Shown: one piece after another, positions 26,319 to 34,299 of the stretch
How the letters are laid out: the number at the start of each line of letters is the position of its first letter
Position numbering within the stretch: the stretch's first letter is position 1
Assembly (NCBI RefSeq): GCF_001592265.1
Contig: NZ_BCWP01000021.1
Coordinates: 1-64,000, forward strand
Length of the DNA stretch: 64,000 nt
From: Curvibacter delicatus NBRC 14919
GTDB taxonomy: Bacteria; Pseudomonadota; Gammaproteobacteria; Burkholderiales; Burkholderiaceae_C
Reading direction: 5' to 3'
Position numbers and translations under genes: made by a program
The notes under the pieces: generated by a model
What the model was told of the DNA's origin: nothing
Database searches by the model: none
Seen by the model: the letters and a program-made list of their open reading frames with translations, nothing else

Positions 26319-27971
26319 ATGCATTATTCTTTGCCGCTGGCCGCATGGCTGCTTTGTTTCTTGATGCCGGAGCACTTTCCTCCGTGGACGGCTTACCACA
26401 CCGAGGTGCCGGCATTCGTCGCTGGTGTGGCGGCGCTGGCTGTGTGCTGGCGACATGCGGCGCGGCGCGTTGCGATGACTGGTGTGATGCTGCCCATTGT
26501 CTTGCTGCTGATCAGCATCGTGTTGCAGTGGGCCTTGGGCTTGCTCCAGTATGGTGGTGACGGGTTGGTGGCAACGGCATATCTGTTGCTTTTCGGAGCT
26601 GCTTGTTGGTGGGGAATGCTTTGGGCCGACGAGTCCGGGGCAGATGGACTGGGCATGGCGTTGAGCGGATTTTTAGTGGCGGCGGGGCTGTTGCTGTCGT
26701 TTCAAATGTTGGCGCAGTGGTTGCAGGTGGAAGGAGGTTTTGGCGGCTGGATCATTGATAGGCCAGTACACGGGCGACCTTACGGCAATCTTGGGCAGCC
26801 TAATCAGGCCGGCACCTTACTAACGATGGCCAGTGTTGCAGGGCTTGTCTTGGCTGAGCGAGGGAAGTTGAGGACCTGTATCACCTGGATTCTGCTGGTG
26901 TGGCTTGCTTGGTCTATTGCATTGACGCAATCACGTACAGCTTTGCTCTCATCGACTCTGGTCGTCGGCGTCATCTGGCTCACGGCTACTCCGCGTTTGA
27001 AGCGGAACGCCTTGACATGGCTGTTGATCATCTATGGCTCGACGTGGCTGTTTCACAACCTTGACTGGGGCGTGGCTAGACCTGCAGTTGGCAACATGGT
27101 TGCGGCTGGTTTGCGACCTTTGATGTGGAGGCAACTGCTTGAGGCTATGGTTCAGCATCCTTGGCAGGGCTGGGGCTGGCTACAGATTTCCACAGCGCAG
27201 CAAGCAGGGGCACTCCAAGTCGCAGGGTTGGAGCAGACCAACTTTGCACATAACGCCATCCTAGATTTGTTCTTGATGATTGGGCTGCCTGCTGGCCTGG
27301 CATTGCTTGCTTGGATTGCCGGGGTGAGTTGGCGGCGTGCGCAACGTACGCTTGCAGATCGGGGCACCAGATCTCTGCTCTATATCCTGATTCCCCTGCT
27401 GACACACGCAATGCTGGAATTTCCACATGCTTACGCCTACTATGTGGTGCTGGCAGGCGTGATGCTGGGGGCTATCGAATCCTCCACCCGTGCGCCGGTG
27501 GCTGTGCTGGTTCAGATGCCACGGGCACTGCTCGGAATAGTGACGATTGTACTGGCGACCCTGTATTTGGGTCTGGCCGTTGAATACGCCCAAGTCGAAG
27601 AAGATTTCAGGGTGAACCGGTTCGAGAATCGGCGCTTGGGTACAACGCCGATGGGATATCAACCGCCGCAGCCTGTACTGCTAACGCAATTCGGTGAATT
27701 ACTCGCGGCCATGCGGCTGCGTGCGGTGCCTGGCATGCGTGCCGATGATCTGGCGTTGCTGCAGAGAGTATCCAGAAGATTTTCTTGGGCACCCATCCAG
27801 TTTCGCGCGGCACTAGCGTTGGGTCTCAACGGACAAGACGAAGCCGCGCAGGCACAGCTGCGTATCCTCAAAGCCATGTTCCCGGCAGAAATTTATGAAG
27901 AGGCGCGAGACAACTGGCTGCGAATGAGCGAAGATCAATATCCACAACTGGCCAGCGTGGTGTTGCCATGA
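26319..27971 (+). CDS. PglL/Wzy-family O-oligosaccharyltransferase, first of two
   Basis: 550-residue membrane protein with about a dozen hydrophobic segments and a soluble C-terminal part of about 130 residues. The motif GRPYGNLGQPNQAGTLLTMAS near residue 150 (quoted in parts: GRPYGNLGQPNQ, AGTLLTMAS) is the NxxQxNxxxT signature of PglL-type O-oligosaccharyltransferases. GWGWLQIST near 285 and the conserved His in NFAHNAILDLFLMIGLPAG near 310 fit the Wzy_C catalytic loop. Such enzymes move lipid-linked glycan to pilin Ser/Thr in the periplasm. Its ATG follows the pilA terminator by 4 bp with no ribosome binding site, so expression must come from read-through or the true start is further in. 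The 3' end overlaps the next gene by 4 bp. Confidence 0.82.
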   Translation: MHYSLPLAAWLLCFLMPEHFPPWTAYHTEVPAFVAGVAALAVCWRHAARRVAMTGVMLPIVLLLISIVLQWALGLLQYGGDGLVATAYLLLFGAACWWGMLWADESGADGLGMALSGFLVAAGLLLSFQMLAQWLQVEGGFGGWIIDRPVHGRPYGNLGQPNQAGTLLTMASVAGLVLAERGKLRTCITWILLVWLAWSIALTQSRTALLSSTLVVGVIWLTATPRLKRNALTWLLIIYGSTWLFHNLDWGVARPAVGNMVAAGLRPLMWRQLLEAMVQHPWQGWGWLQISTAQQAGALQVAGLEQTNFAHNAILDLFLMIGLPAGLALLAWIAGVSWRRAQRTLADRGTRSLLYILIPLLTHAMLEFPHAYAYYVVLAGVMLGAIESSTRAPVAVLVQMPRALLGIVTIVLATLYLGLAVEYAQVEEDFRVNRFENRRLGTTPMGYQPPQPVLLTQFGELLAAMRLRAVPGMRADDLALLQRVSRRFSWAPIQFRAALALGLNGQDEAAQAQLRILKAMFPAEIYEEARDNWLRMSEDQYPQLASVVLP

Positions 27972-29467
27972 GTTCCACATACCAGGTGCACTCGACGCGA
28001 GCCCGAATGACGAGTTGGGCAACGGTTGGCATACTGGTATTTCCCTGGATCAATCCTTTGGCGATGGGGCCTGCATACAGCGTCATATCGATCATTGGGG
28101 CATTGCTAGCTGGTGCGCTGCTGTTGTTGGTTTGGCAGGAAAACCGACCACAGGATATGGCCACGGCTTGGTTGCTCGCCGCATTGCTCAGTGTCCTGAT
28201 CGGCTTGTGCCAGTACTTCAGAGTGGAGCAGAGCTTCCAACCATGGATGAGTCTGTCTGCACAGGGGGATGCCTTTGCCAATTTGAGACAGCGCAATCAG
28301 TTTGCAACCTTGACTAACATAGGAATGGTGACGGTGCTGTGGTGGTTGACAGTCCATCCTTTGACCTCATACCGAAACTGGAAATGGGCTGGTCTGTGCT
28401 TGGCGGCCATCGTGCTGGCAGTGGGCAATGCCGCCTCTGCTTCGCGTACGGGTCTGGTTCAACTGCTGGTCGTGGCGGGATTCGCTCTATACGGGCGAAG
28501 AAAATTGCAACACGGGCAACTGCCCGTATTATTGTTAGCACTCGTCATCTACGCTGTTGCTGCGATCATGCTGCCCCGATTGGCCGGCTATGCGCCAGGC
28601 GGCAACAACAGCATCATCTCCCGCTTTCAAGATACGAGTCTCATGTGCACCAGTCGTCTGACCTTGTGGCGCAACATGCTCGATCTGATCAGCCAGCGCC
28701 CCTTGCTAGGTTGGGGGTGGGGTGAACTGGGCTATGCCCACTTCATGACAACGTACGAAGGACAGCGGTTTTGCGAACTACTGGATAATGCGCACAACTT
28801 ACCATTGCATTTGGCAGTGGAGTTCGGCCTCCCACTGGCACTTCTGTTGTGTGGTGCCGTGATGGGGTGGGTCTGGCGCTTCCGACCCTGGCGTGAACCG
28901 AATCCAACGCGCCAGTTGGCATGGGGTGTACTCCTGTTGATTGGTCTGCACAGCCTGCTGGAGTATCCGCTTTGGTATGGCCCATTTCAACTTGCCGTCG
29001 CCCTGTGTCTGGTTTTGCTGTTGAGTCGCTCGCAGACTGAAGCGGGGTTATCCGTTTTTGGTTTTTCGAGGCTTAGGCCATGGGTAGCAACTGTGCTGTT
29101 GGGTGTTGTGGCCTATGTTGCATGGGACTACTACCGCATCAGTCAAATCTACTTGCCAGTCGAGCAGCGCTCAAGCATTTACCGTGAGCATACGTTGGAG
29201 ATTATTCGTGGCTCTTGGTTGTTTCGCAATCAGGTTCGGTTTGCCGACTTCACTCTGATGACATTGACTCGAGACAACGCAGCCGAAATTTATGCGATGG
29301 GACACGAACTACTGCATTTCTCTCCCGAGCCACGTGTGGTGGAAAAACTGATCGAAAGCGCCATTTTGTTGGGACGCGATAACGAAGCCCGTTTCTTCAT
29401 GACGCGCTACCGCGCAGCTTATCCGCAAGCTTATGAGCGTTGGCAGAAGGAGGGCCGTGGGAAATGA
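27968..29467 (+). CDS. PglL/Wzy-family O-oligosaccharyltransferase, second of two
   Basis: 499-residue polytopic membrane protein, start ATG overlapping the previous stop (ATGA), so translationally coupled. Carries the PglL signature FANLRQRNQFATLTNIGMV near residue 100, an arginine-rich variant of the motif in its neighbour. It also has LLGWGWGELGYAHFMT near 240, and the catalytic-loop His in LDNAHNLPLHLAVEFGLP near 275. It is a diverged paralogue of the upstream protein. Two side by side suggests two acceptors, two donor glycans, or one ligase plus one polymerase. Visibly A/T-richer than housekeeping genes here. Confidence 0.82.
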   Translation: MSSTYQVHSTRARMTSWATVGILVFPWINPLAMGPAYSVISIIGALLAGALLLLVWQENRPQDMATAWLLAALLSVLIGLCQYFRVEQSFQPWMSLSAQGDAFANLRQRNQFATLTNIGMVTVLWWLTVHPLTSYRNWKWAGLCLAAIVLAVGNAASASRTGLVQLLVVAGFALYGRRKLQHGQLPVLLLALVIYAVAAIMLPRLAGYAPGGNNSIISRFQDTSLMCTSRLTLWRNMLDLISQRPLLGWGWGELGYAHFMTTYEGQRFCELLDNAHNLPLHLAVEFGLPLALLLCGAVMGWVWRFRPWREPNPTRQLAWGVLLLIGLHSLLEYPLWYGPFQLAVALCLVLLLSRSQTEAGLSVFGFSRLRPWVATVLLGVVAYVAWDYYRISQIYLPVEQRSSIYREHTLEIIRGSWLFRNQVRFADFTLMTLTRDNAAEIYAMGHELLHFSPEPRVVEKLIESAILLGRDNEARFFMTRYRAAYPQAYERWQKEGRGK

Positions 29468-29481
29468 GGTGAAGGGAGCAC

Positions 29482-29970
29482 TTATCGTGCGACGAAGCTG
29501 CCGGACTTGCCACCATGCTTTTCCATCAACTTGATGTCGGTGATTGTCATACTGCGGTCCACTGCCTTGCACATGTCGTAGATGGTGAGCAATGCGACTT
29601 GCAAGGCTGTCAGTGCTTCCATTTCAACCCCTGTGGGTCCTACGGTTTCCACCGTCGCTGTGCAGGTGACATGGCTGGATTGGCTGGCTGTGGCGTGATG
29701 AGAGGAGAATTCGAGAGCTACGCGAGTGAGTGCCAAAGGATGGCACAAGGGAATCAGGTCGCTAGTCTTCTTGGCGGCCTGTATGCCTGCAATGCGGGCA
29801 ACGCCCAGCACATCTCCCTTCTTGGCCGTACCTGATTCGATAATTGCAAGCGTGGTAGGTAGCATTTCGATGTTGCCGCGGGCAATGGCAATGCGATGGG
29901 TACTGGCCTTGGCGGCGACATCCACCATATGGGCTTGGCCGTGCTCGTCAAAATGGGTCAGAGAACTCAT
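29482..29970 (-). CDS. moaC: Cyclic pyranopterin monophosphate synthase
   Basis: Molybdenum cofactor step converting the MoaA product to cPMP. 162 residues with [17 protein letters not shown] near the start, [15 protein letters not shown] near 70, [30 protein letters not shown] (quoted in parts: [22 protein letters not shown]) and the closing KHGGKSGSF. All active-site residues of the family appear present. No other moa or moe gene is adjacent; it sits convergent to the glycosyltransferases and divergent from the pilin accessory gene, so it interrupts the pilus cluster. Confidence 0.96.
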   Translation of the reverse strand: MSSLTHFDEHGQAHMVDVAAKASTHRIAIARGNIEMLPTTLAIIESGTAKKGDVLGVARIAGIQAAKKTSDLIPLCHPLALTRVALEFSSHHATASQSSHVTCTATVETVGPTGVEMEALTALQVALLTIYDMCKAVDRSMTITDIKLMEKHGGKSGSFVAR

Positions 29971-30019
29971 GGGGTGACAACTTTACGAAACATTCACGAT
30001 TTTCTAGCATCATACGATT

Positions 30020-30787
30020 ATGTTCAGTGTCTTCATTTGGAAAGATCGCCTGCGTGCCAGCGGCATTCACTTGGCGATCAGCCTGGGTATGGCGGCCTTG
30101 GCGGCGATGCTGGTGTTTGCTGTCTGGTATCCCTATCCCTATCGCGAAATTTCAGGCGGGCGGGAACTGTTTCTCATCGTGGTTACGGTGGATGTGATTC
30201 TCGGTCCTCTGATCACCCTGGCAGTGTTCAATCGCACGAAGCCAAAAGCTGAACTGCATCGCGATCTGGTCGTTGTTGCGCTAATTCAATTGAGTGCACT
30301 GGCCTATGGCCTGTGGACCATGGCGGTTGCTCGGCCGGTGCATCTTGTTTTTGAGTATGACCGCTTTCGTGTGGTGCATGCGGTGGATGTGCCGTCTGAA
30401 TTGATGGGCCGTTTGCCACCGGAAGTAGAAGCATTTCCACTTGGAGGGCCGACACTGTTGGCACTGCGCCCATTCCTCGATGAGAATGAGCAGATTCAAG
30501 CCACCTTGGCAGCTTTGGAGGGGGTGCAGCTCAGTTCTAGGCCAGATTTATGGCAACCCTATCCATTGGCACGCCAGCGCGTATTGGCCGCAGCTAAGCC
30601 TGTGGTGTCGCTCAAGCAACGTTTTGCAGATCGTGTGGGCGAGATTGATGCCGTAGTGGCGCGTATTGGTCGTCAGCCCGATACGTTGGTCTATTTGCCA
30701 ATGGCAGGTCGAAATTCCTTTTGGACGGTATTTCTGGATCCGAACTCCGCTGAAGTGTTGGCTTTCATGCCATTGGATTCGTTTTAA
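30020..30787 (+). CDS. TfpX/TfpZ-family type IV pilin accessory protein
   Basis: 255 residues, three to four membrane segments in the N-terminal 110 (SGIHLAISLGMAALAAMLVF, WYPYPYREISGGRELFLIVVTVDVILGPLITLAVF quoted as WYPYPYREISGGREL and VDVILGPLITLAVF). A soluble C-terminal part ends in LVYLPMAGRNSFWTVFLDP. The WYPxPYxxxxGGxxLF and VDVxLGPLxTLxxF patterns are those of TfpX/TfpZ proteins, which are linked to particular pilin alleles and needed for proper pilin surface assembly. The paired pilin is presumably the one at 25782, now separated by moaC. Confidence 0.85.
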   Translation: MFSVFIWKDRLRASGIHLAISLGMAALAAMLVFAVWYPYPYREISGGRELFLIVVTVDVILGPLITLAVFNRTKPKAELHRDLVVVALIQLSALAYGLWTMAVARPVHLVFEYDRFRVVHAVDVPSELMGRLPPEVEAFPLGGPTLLALRPFLDENEQIQATLAALEGVQLSSRPDLWQPYPLARQRVLAAAKPVVSLKQRFADRVGEIDAVVARIGRQPDTLVYLPMAGRNSFWTVFLDPNSAEVLAFMPLDSF

Positions 30788-30789
30788 AC

Positions 30790-32319
30790 GTGAAAGCAAA
30801 ATCACATCGATCTTTCCCGCTCGTTGGGCGCGCGTGGATTGCTATATTTATAGTAGCATTCCAGGCTTTTCTGGTGCCAATTTCGCACGCCCAACTACCG
30901 GCACTCGGCGACGGTGCGGAAATGAGCACCAGCGCCGAGCGTCGTCTGGGTGATCGCATTGCGCGCTCACTCTACCGCGACCCGGATTACATTGATGACC
31001 CGGTGCTGGGCGAGTACGTGCAGGGCATCTGGCAGCGTTTGCTGCAAGCTGCCCGCCAGCGCGGGGAGCTTTTGCCCGAACTGGAAACCGCGTTTGCCTG
31101 GGATGTGGCGCTCGGGCGTGATCGCAGCGTCAATGCCTTTGCCTTGCCGGGGGGCTATCTCGGCGTGCATCTTGGCCTGATCGCTGTCGTCAACAGCGAG
31201 GACGAACTGGCCTCTGTGCTGGCACACGAACTCAGCCACGTCACGCAACGGCATATTGCACGCACGGTGGGACGTCAGAGTGCGCAGGGGCCTTGGGTGA
31301 TCGCTGCCATGATCCTGGGGGCGCTGGCGGCGAGCTCCAATCCGCAGGCTGCGAGTGCCATGATTGCTGGCGGTCAGGCTGTGGCCGTTCAGGGACAACT
31401 CAACTTCTCGCGCGACATGGAGCGCGAAGCCGACCGCGTGGGCTACGGTGTCATGACGGAAGCCGGGTTCGAGCCGCAGGGTTTCGTGAGCATGTTTGAA
31501 AAGCTACAGCAGGCCAATCGATTCAACGACAGCGGCGCCTTTCCCTATCTCAGAAGCCATCCTCTGACGACCGAGCGTATTGCCGACATGCAGGTGCGGC
31601 AACAGCTTCTGCCGCAAGCCCCCCCCGTGCAGCTGACGGTGACGCATGCGTTGCTGGCCGCACGGGCTCGCGTGCTGAGCAACGGGGATGTGGAGAGTCT
31701 GCGCGCGGCGGTGGCCGAGGCCTCGGGGGACCAGTTTGGCAAGCTTGCGCCGGCCCGGCAGGCCGGGGTGCTGTATGCCGCAGCATTGGCGGCGGCCAGC
31801 CAGAGGGACTTTGCCCAGGCCGCCCGCCTGCACACGCGCTTGCAGACGATGGTTCAGGGGCCGACACAGGCCCAGCGTCTGGTGCAGTTGCTGGGCGCAG
31901 AACTGTGGCTGGCGGCGGATGACCCCAAGCGGGCGGGCGAATTGCTGGGGGGTGCCGCAGCGACGCCTGCCAAGCGGTCCGAACTGTTCCTGTGGGCGCG
32001 GGCCATGACGCAAGTCGGCCAAGCCGCGTCCGCAAGCCAGCAACTGCGGCCCTGGGTGACAGAGCACCCGCGCGATGCGCAAGCCTGGCAACTGCTCTCA
32101 GCAGCGTACATGGCACAAGGCCAGACCTTGAGTGGGGTGCGGGCCGAGGCGGAGGCCTATGCGGCCCGGTTTGACTATGAGGCAGCGCTGAACCGGTTCA
32201 AGGCTGCCCAGGACGTGGCGCGCCAGGGCGGAAAAATCGATCACATCGAGGCATCGATCATCGACACCCGGACGCGTCAGCTGGAGTCATTGGTAAGGGA
32301 ACAGGCGCTCGAGCGCTGA
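30790..32319 (+). CDS. BepA/LoiP-like M48 periplasmic metalloprotease with TPR region
   Basis: 509 residues from GTG at 30790, only 2 bp after the TfpZ stop. N-terminal signal peptide (WIAIFIVAFQAFLVPISHA). The M48 zinc site is HELSHVTQRH (His146-Glu-Leu-Ser-His150) with the third ligand in MEREADRVG near 218. LPGGYLGVHLGLI before the zinc site is also family-typical. The C-terminal half is Ala/Leu/Gln-rich and helical, like the TPR part of BepA, which assembles or degrades outer-membrane proteins such as LptD. Likely periplasmic chaperone-protease; a link to pilus proteins is not shown. Confidence 0.9.
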   Translation: MKAKSHRSFPLVGRAWIAIFIVAFQAFLVPISHAQLPALGDGAEMSTSAERRLGDRIARSLYRDPDYIDDPVLGEYVQGIWQRLLQAARQRGELLPELETAFAWDVALGRDRSVNAFALPGGYLGVHLGLIAVVNSEDELASVLAHELSHVTQRHIARTVGRQSAQGPWVIAAMILGALAASSNPQAASAMIAGGQAVAVQGQLNFSRDMEREADRVGYGVMTEAGFEPQGFVSMFEKLQQANRFNDSGAFPYLRSHPLTTERIADMQVRQQLLPQAPPVQLTVTHALLAARARVLSNGDVESLRAAVAEASGDQFGKLAPARQAGVLYAAALAAASQRDFAQAARLHTRLQTMVQGPTQAQRLVQLLGAELWLAADDPKRAGELLGGAAATPAKRSELFLWARAMTQVGQAASASQQLRPWVTEHPRDAQAWQLLSAAYMAQGQTLSGVRAEAEAYAARFDYEAALNRFKAAQDVARQGGKIDHIEASIIDTRTRQLESLVREQALER

Positions 32320-32640
32320 ATCGATCAGCAGTCCAAATGCCGAGTAGATCAGTGAGCCGAGCAAGGCGGCCGCAAAACCTTGGACGTGGAAGCCATCAAG
32401 CACGCTGGCGGCAGCCCAGAACAGGACGGCGTTGATGATGAACAGGAACAGTCCCAGCGTCACCATGGTGACGGGCAGCGTCAGCACGATCAGAACCGGC
32501 CGCAGGATGACATTGAACAGCCCGATGACAAGGGCCGCCACCAGCGCGCTGCCAAAGCTTTGCACTTCCACGCCGCTGTAAAGCGAGGCAACCGCCAGCA
32601 GGGCGGTTGCGCTGAGCAACCATTTGACGATGAGCTTCAT
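32287..32640 (-). CDS. Phage-holin-family (YvlD-like) small membrane protein
   Basis: 117 residues from ATG at 32640; an upstream in-frame start would add six. Four hydrophobic segments with the family phrases LFNVILRPVLIVLTLPVTMVTLGLFLFIINA, quoted as NVILRPVLIVLTLPVTMVTL and GLFLFIINAVLFW. Despite the name these are chromosomal membrane proteins of unknown role, not lysis proteins. Its 3' end overlaps the 3' end of the metalloprotease gene by 33 bp, tail to tail. Confidence 0.8.
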   Translation of the reverse strand: MKLIVKWLLSATALLAVASLYSGVEVQSFGSALVAALVIGLFNVILRPVLIVLTLPVTMVTLGLFLFIINAVLFWAAASVLDGFHVQGFAAALLGSLIYSAFGLLIDSALERLFPYQ

Positions 32641-32690
32641 GGCGGGCAAGCATAACACCCGACCATGAAGTCTGTCTTGACGGTTGCGAT

Positions 32691-33149
32691 TTACTCGGCT
32701 GCCAGGACCAAGGCCGCCCCCATGCCGACGATCGCGCCGGGCACAGTCCAGCGTGCTTCGCTGCTGGCGGGTTGGTCGGCGGTGACGGGTGGCATGTCCT
32801 GGCCGAACTTCGGGCGGCGGGCATCAAGGACACGCGCCACACCCTGCTGCTTCAGCAGCTCCTGTGTCAGTTCAACCAAGGGGCCGTTGGCCAAGACGGT
32901 GGTGACTTTGTCACCCTGGGCCTGCAGTTCCGGCATGATCAGGGAGAACAGTTTCTCGGCCCACTTGTTGCGCCAGTTCTGACGCGCGGTATGGTTGACC
33001 CACTTGCTGATATGGCGCGTCATGCGTGGTGGGCACGCCACCAGAATCCAGTGCGTTCCCTGCTGGTTTCCTGAGGCGCCGTTTTTCATGGGCATGAGTT
33101 GATGCCGTGCAAATTCCGCATCGTCCAGGTACACAATGATTTTGTCCAT
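32691..33149 (-). CDS. Conserved hypothetical protein, unknown function
   Basis: 152 residues from ATG at 33149 with AAGGA upstream. Not assigned to a named family. Residues 1-115 look globular and soluble, with two Trp-rich stretches (THWILVACP, ARQNWRNKWAEKLFSL) and the strand/helix phrase DKVTTVLANGPLVELTQELLKQQGVARVLDARRP, quoted as KVTTVLANGPLVELTQELL and GVARVLDARRP. The C-terminal end has a short hydrophobic helix (VPGAIVGMGAALVLAAE). Lies 50 bp after terC on the same strand, so perhaps in its riboswitch-controlled transcript. Confidence 0.7.
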   Translation of the reverse strand: MDKIIVYLDDAEFARHQLMPMKNGASGNQQGTHWILVACPPRMTRHISKWVNHTARQNWRNKWAEKLFSLIMPELQAQGDKVTTVLANGPLVELTQELLKQQGVARVLDARRPKFGQDMPPVTADQPASSEARWTVPGAIVGMGAALVLAAE

Positions 33150-33199
33150 GATGAAATCCTTCTAAGTTGAGGACAGGGAGGGGAAACCTTGAGCCGGGA

Positions 33200-33913
33200 T
33201 CAAACGGCGTGGCCGGATTGGCTGTTGCGCTCGTTTGGCTGGCGCCGCGTGGCCCACCAGCCGCCGGCCAGCACGCCGACGACCGCGACCGCATAGGTCG
33301 TCCAGCGGGCCGCGATATTCAGCGGTTCCGGCGAATCGAACACGGCATCGAGCAAGGGCTCATTGACAATCATCTTGGCAGCCGTGAAGGCCAAGACGGC
33401 GGCGCCGAGCTGGATGATGATGGGGAAGCGTTCGACCAGCTTGAGCACCACGGAGCTGCCGAACACCACGATCGGCACACTGACCAACAGGCCAATGACC
33501 ACGAGGTCGAAAGAGCCATGGGCCGCGCCGGCGACGCCCAGTACGTTGTCCACGCCCATCAGGGCGTCCGCCACGATAATGGTTTTCATGGCGCCCCAGA
33601 AGGTGTTGGCCACCGGGCCGTCGTGTTCGTCGCCTTCCTGGTCGGCCAGCAGCTTGTAGGCAATCCAGACCAGGCCCAGACCGCCCACCAGCATCAGGCC
33701 CGGAATCTTCAGCAGCCAGACCACGCCTACTGTCATCAGCGAGCGGACCACGATGGCTCCGATGGTGCCCCAGACAATGGCTTTCTGTCGAAGCTGAGGG
33801 GGGAGGCTGCGAGCGGCCAGCGCGATCACGATGGCGTTGTCGCCAGCGAGCACAAGGTCGATCAGGATGATGGCCAGCAACGCCGACCACCAGGGGGCGG
33901 ATAAAAACTCCAT
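33200..33913 (-). CDS. TerC-family membrane protein under Mn2+ riboswitch (second paralogue)
   Basis: 237 residues, about seven membrane segments. Shows both TerC acidic motifs: IILIDLVLAGDNAIVIALAARSLP near residue 16 (quoted as IILIDLVLAGDN and AIVIALAARSLP) and IVADALMGVDNVLGVAGAA near 122. It is about half identical by eye to the first terC. The 5' leader carries a yybP-ykoY element, whose known ligand is Mn2+ and whose known targets include TerC/Alx and MntP exporters, so a Mn2+-linked function is the best guess. Confidence 0.92.
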   Translation of the reverse strand: MEFLSAPWWSALLAIILIDLVLAGDNAIVIALAARSLPPQLRQKAIVWGTIGAIVVRSLMTVGVVWLLKIPGLMLVGGLGLVWIAYKLLADQEGDEHDGPVANTFWGAMKTIIVADALMGVDNVLGVAGAAHGSFDLVVIGLLVSVPIVVFGSSVVLKLVERFPIIIQLGAAVLAFTAAKMIVNEPLLDAVFDSPEPLNIAARWTTYAVAVVGVLAGGWWATRRQPNERNSQSGHAV

Positions 33914-33998
33914 GACAAATACTCCGAGTTGTTTCGATTAACAACCTGGACGGGTAACGTCAATGGAGGCAATGGCTGAGAAAGAGCCACGGACGCGC

Positions 33999-34031
33999 TT
34001 CGACGAAACCTGACACAGGTCCCAATCGAAG
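33999..34031 (-). promoter_or_regulatory. Expression-platform helix of the terC riboswitch
   Basis: On the minus strand CTTCGA (34031-34026) and TCGAAG (34004-33999) pair perfectly around the inner hairpin ACCTG-TGT-CAGGT. The 5' arm overlaps the 3' strand of aptamer helix P1, so the two pairings exclude each other. Confidence 0.6.
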
Positions 34032-34178
34032 GTCTTGCTCGGCATGGAGTCATGCAGATTTTTGCCCAGCAAGCCGGAAGTAATACTTCGTAATGACGAC
34101 TTGCCGATATTTGTTGCAACGATGCCTGTTTTTGTGGCACCTCCCTGTGTCGCAACAAATGGGAGCTACTCCCCTTCG
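34027..34178 (-). promoter_or_regulatory. yybP-ykoY (manganese) riboswitch aptamer upstream of terC
   Basis: On the minus strand the element opens with CGAAGGGGAGTAGCTCCC, holding the conserved GGGGAGUAGCU. It ends with GACTCCATGCCGAGCAAGACC then TTCG (quoted in parts: GACTCC, GCAAGACC), the conserved 3' side. P1 forms from CGAAGG (34178-34173) and CCTTCG (34032-34027), closing about 152 nt. The family senses Mn2+. The aptamer ends about 110 nt before the terC start codon, enough for an expression platform. Confidence 0.85.
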
Positions 34179-34299
34179 TGAAGCGGATTGAACCACAGTC
34201 GTCATCAACCATGTGCACTGTGGGGATTTGATGAGGGGCAATTCTCCGAACGGCCTAGGCGAGGGCGCTATCATCCGTCTCCCCTTTGCAATGCATCCC

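Noticed and set aside
32287-32640. Evidence of a prophage from the holin-like gene
   Set aside because: The YvlD-type family is chromosomal and no phage structural, integrase or lysis gene is nearby.
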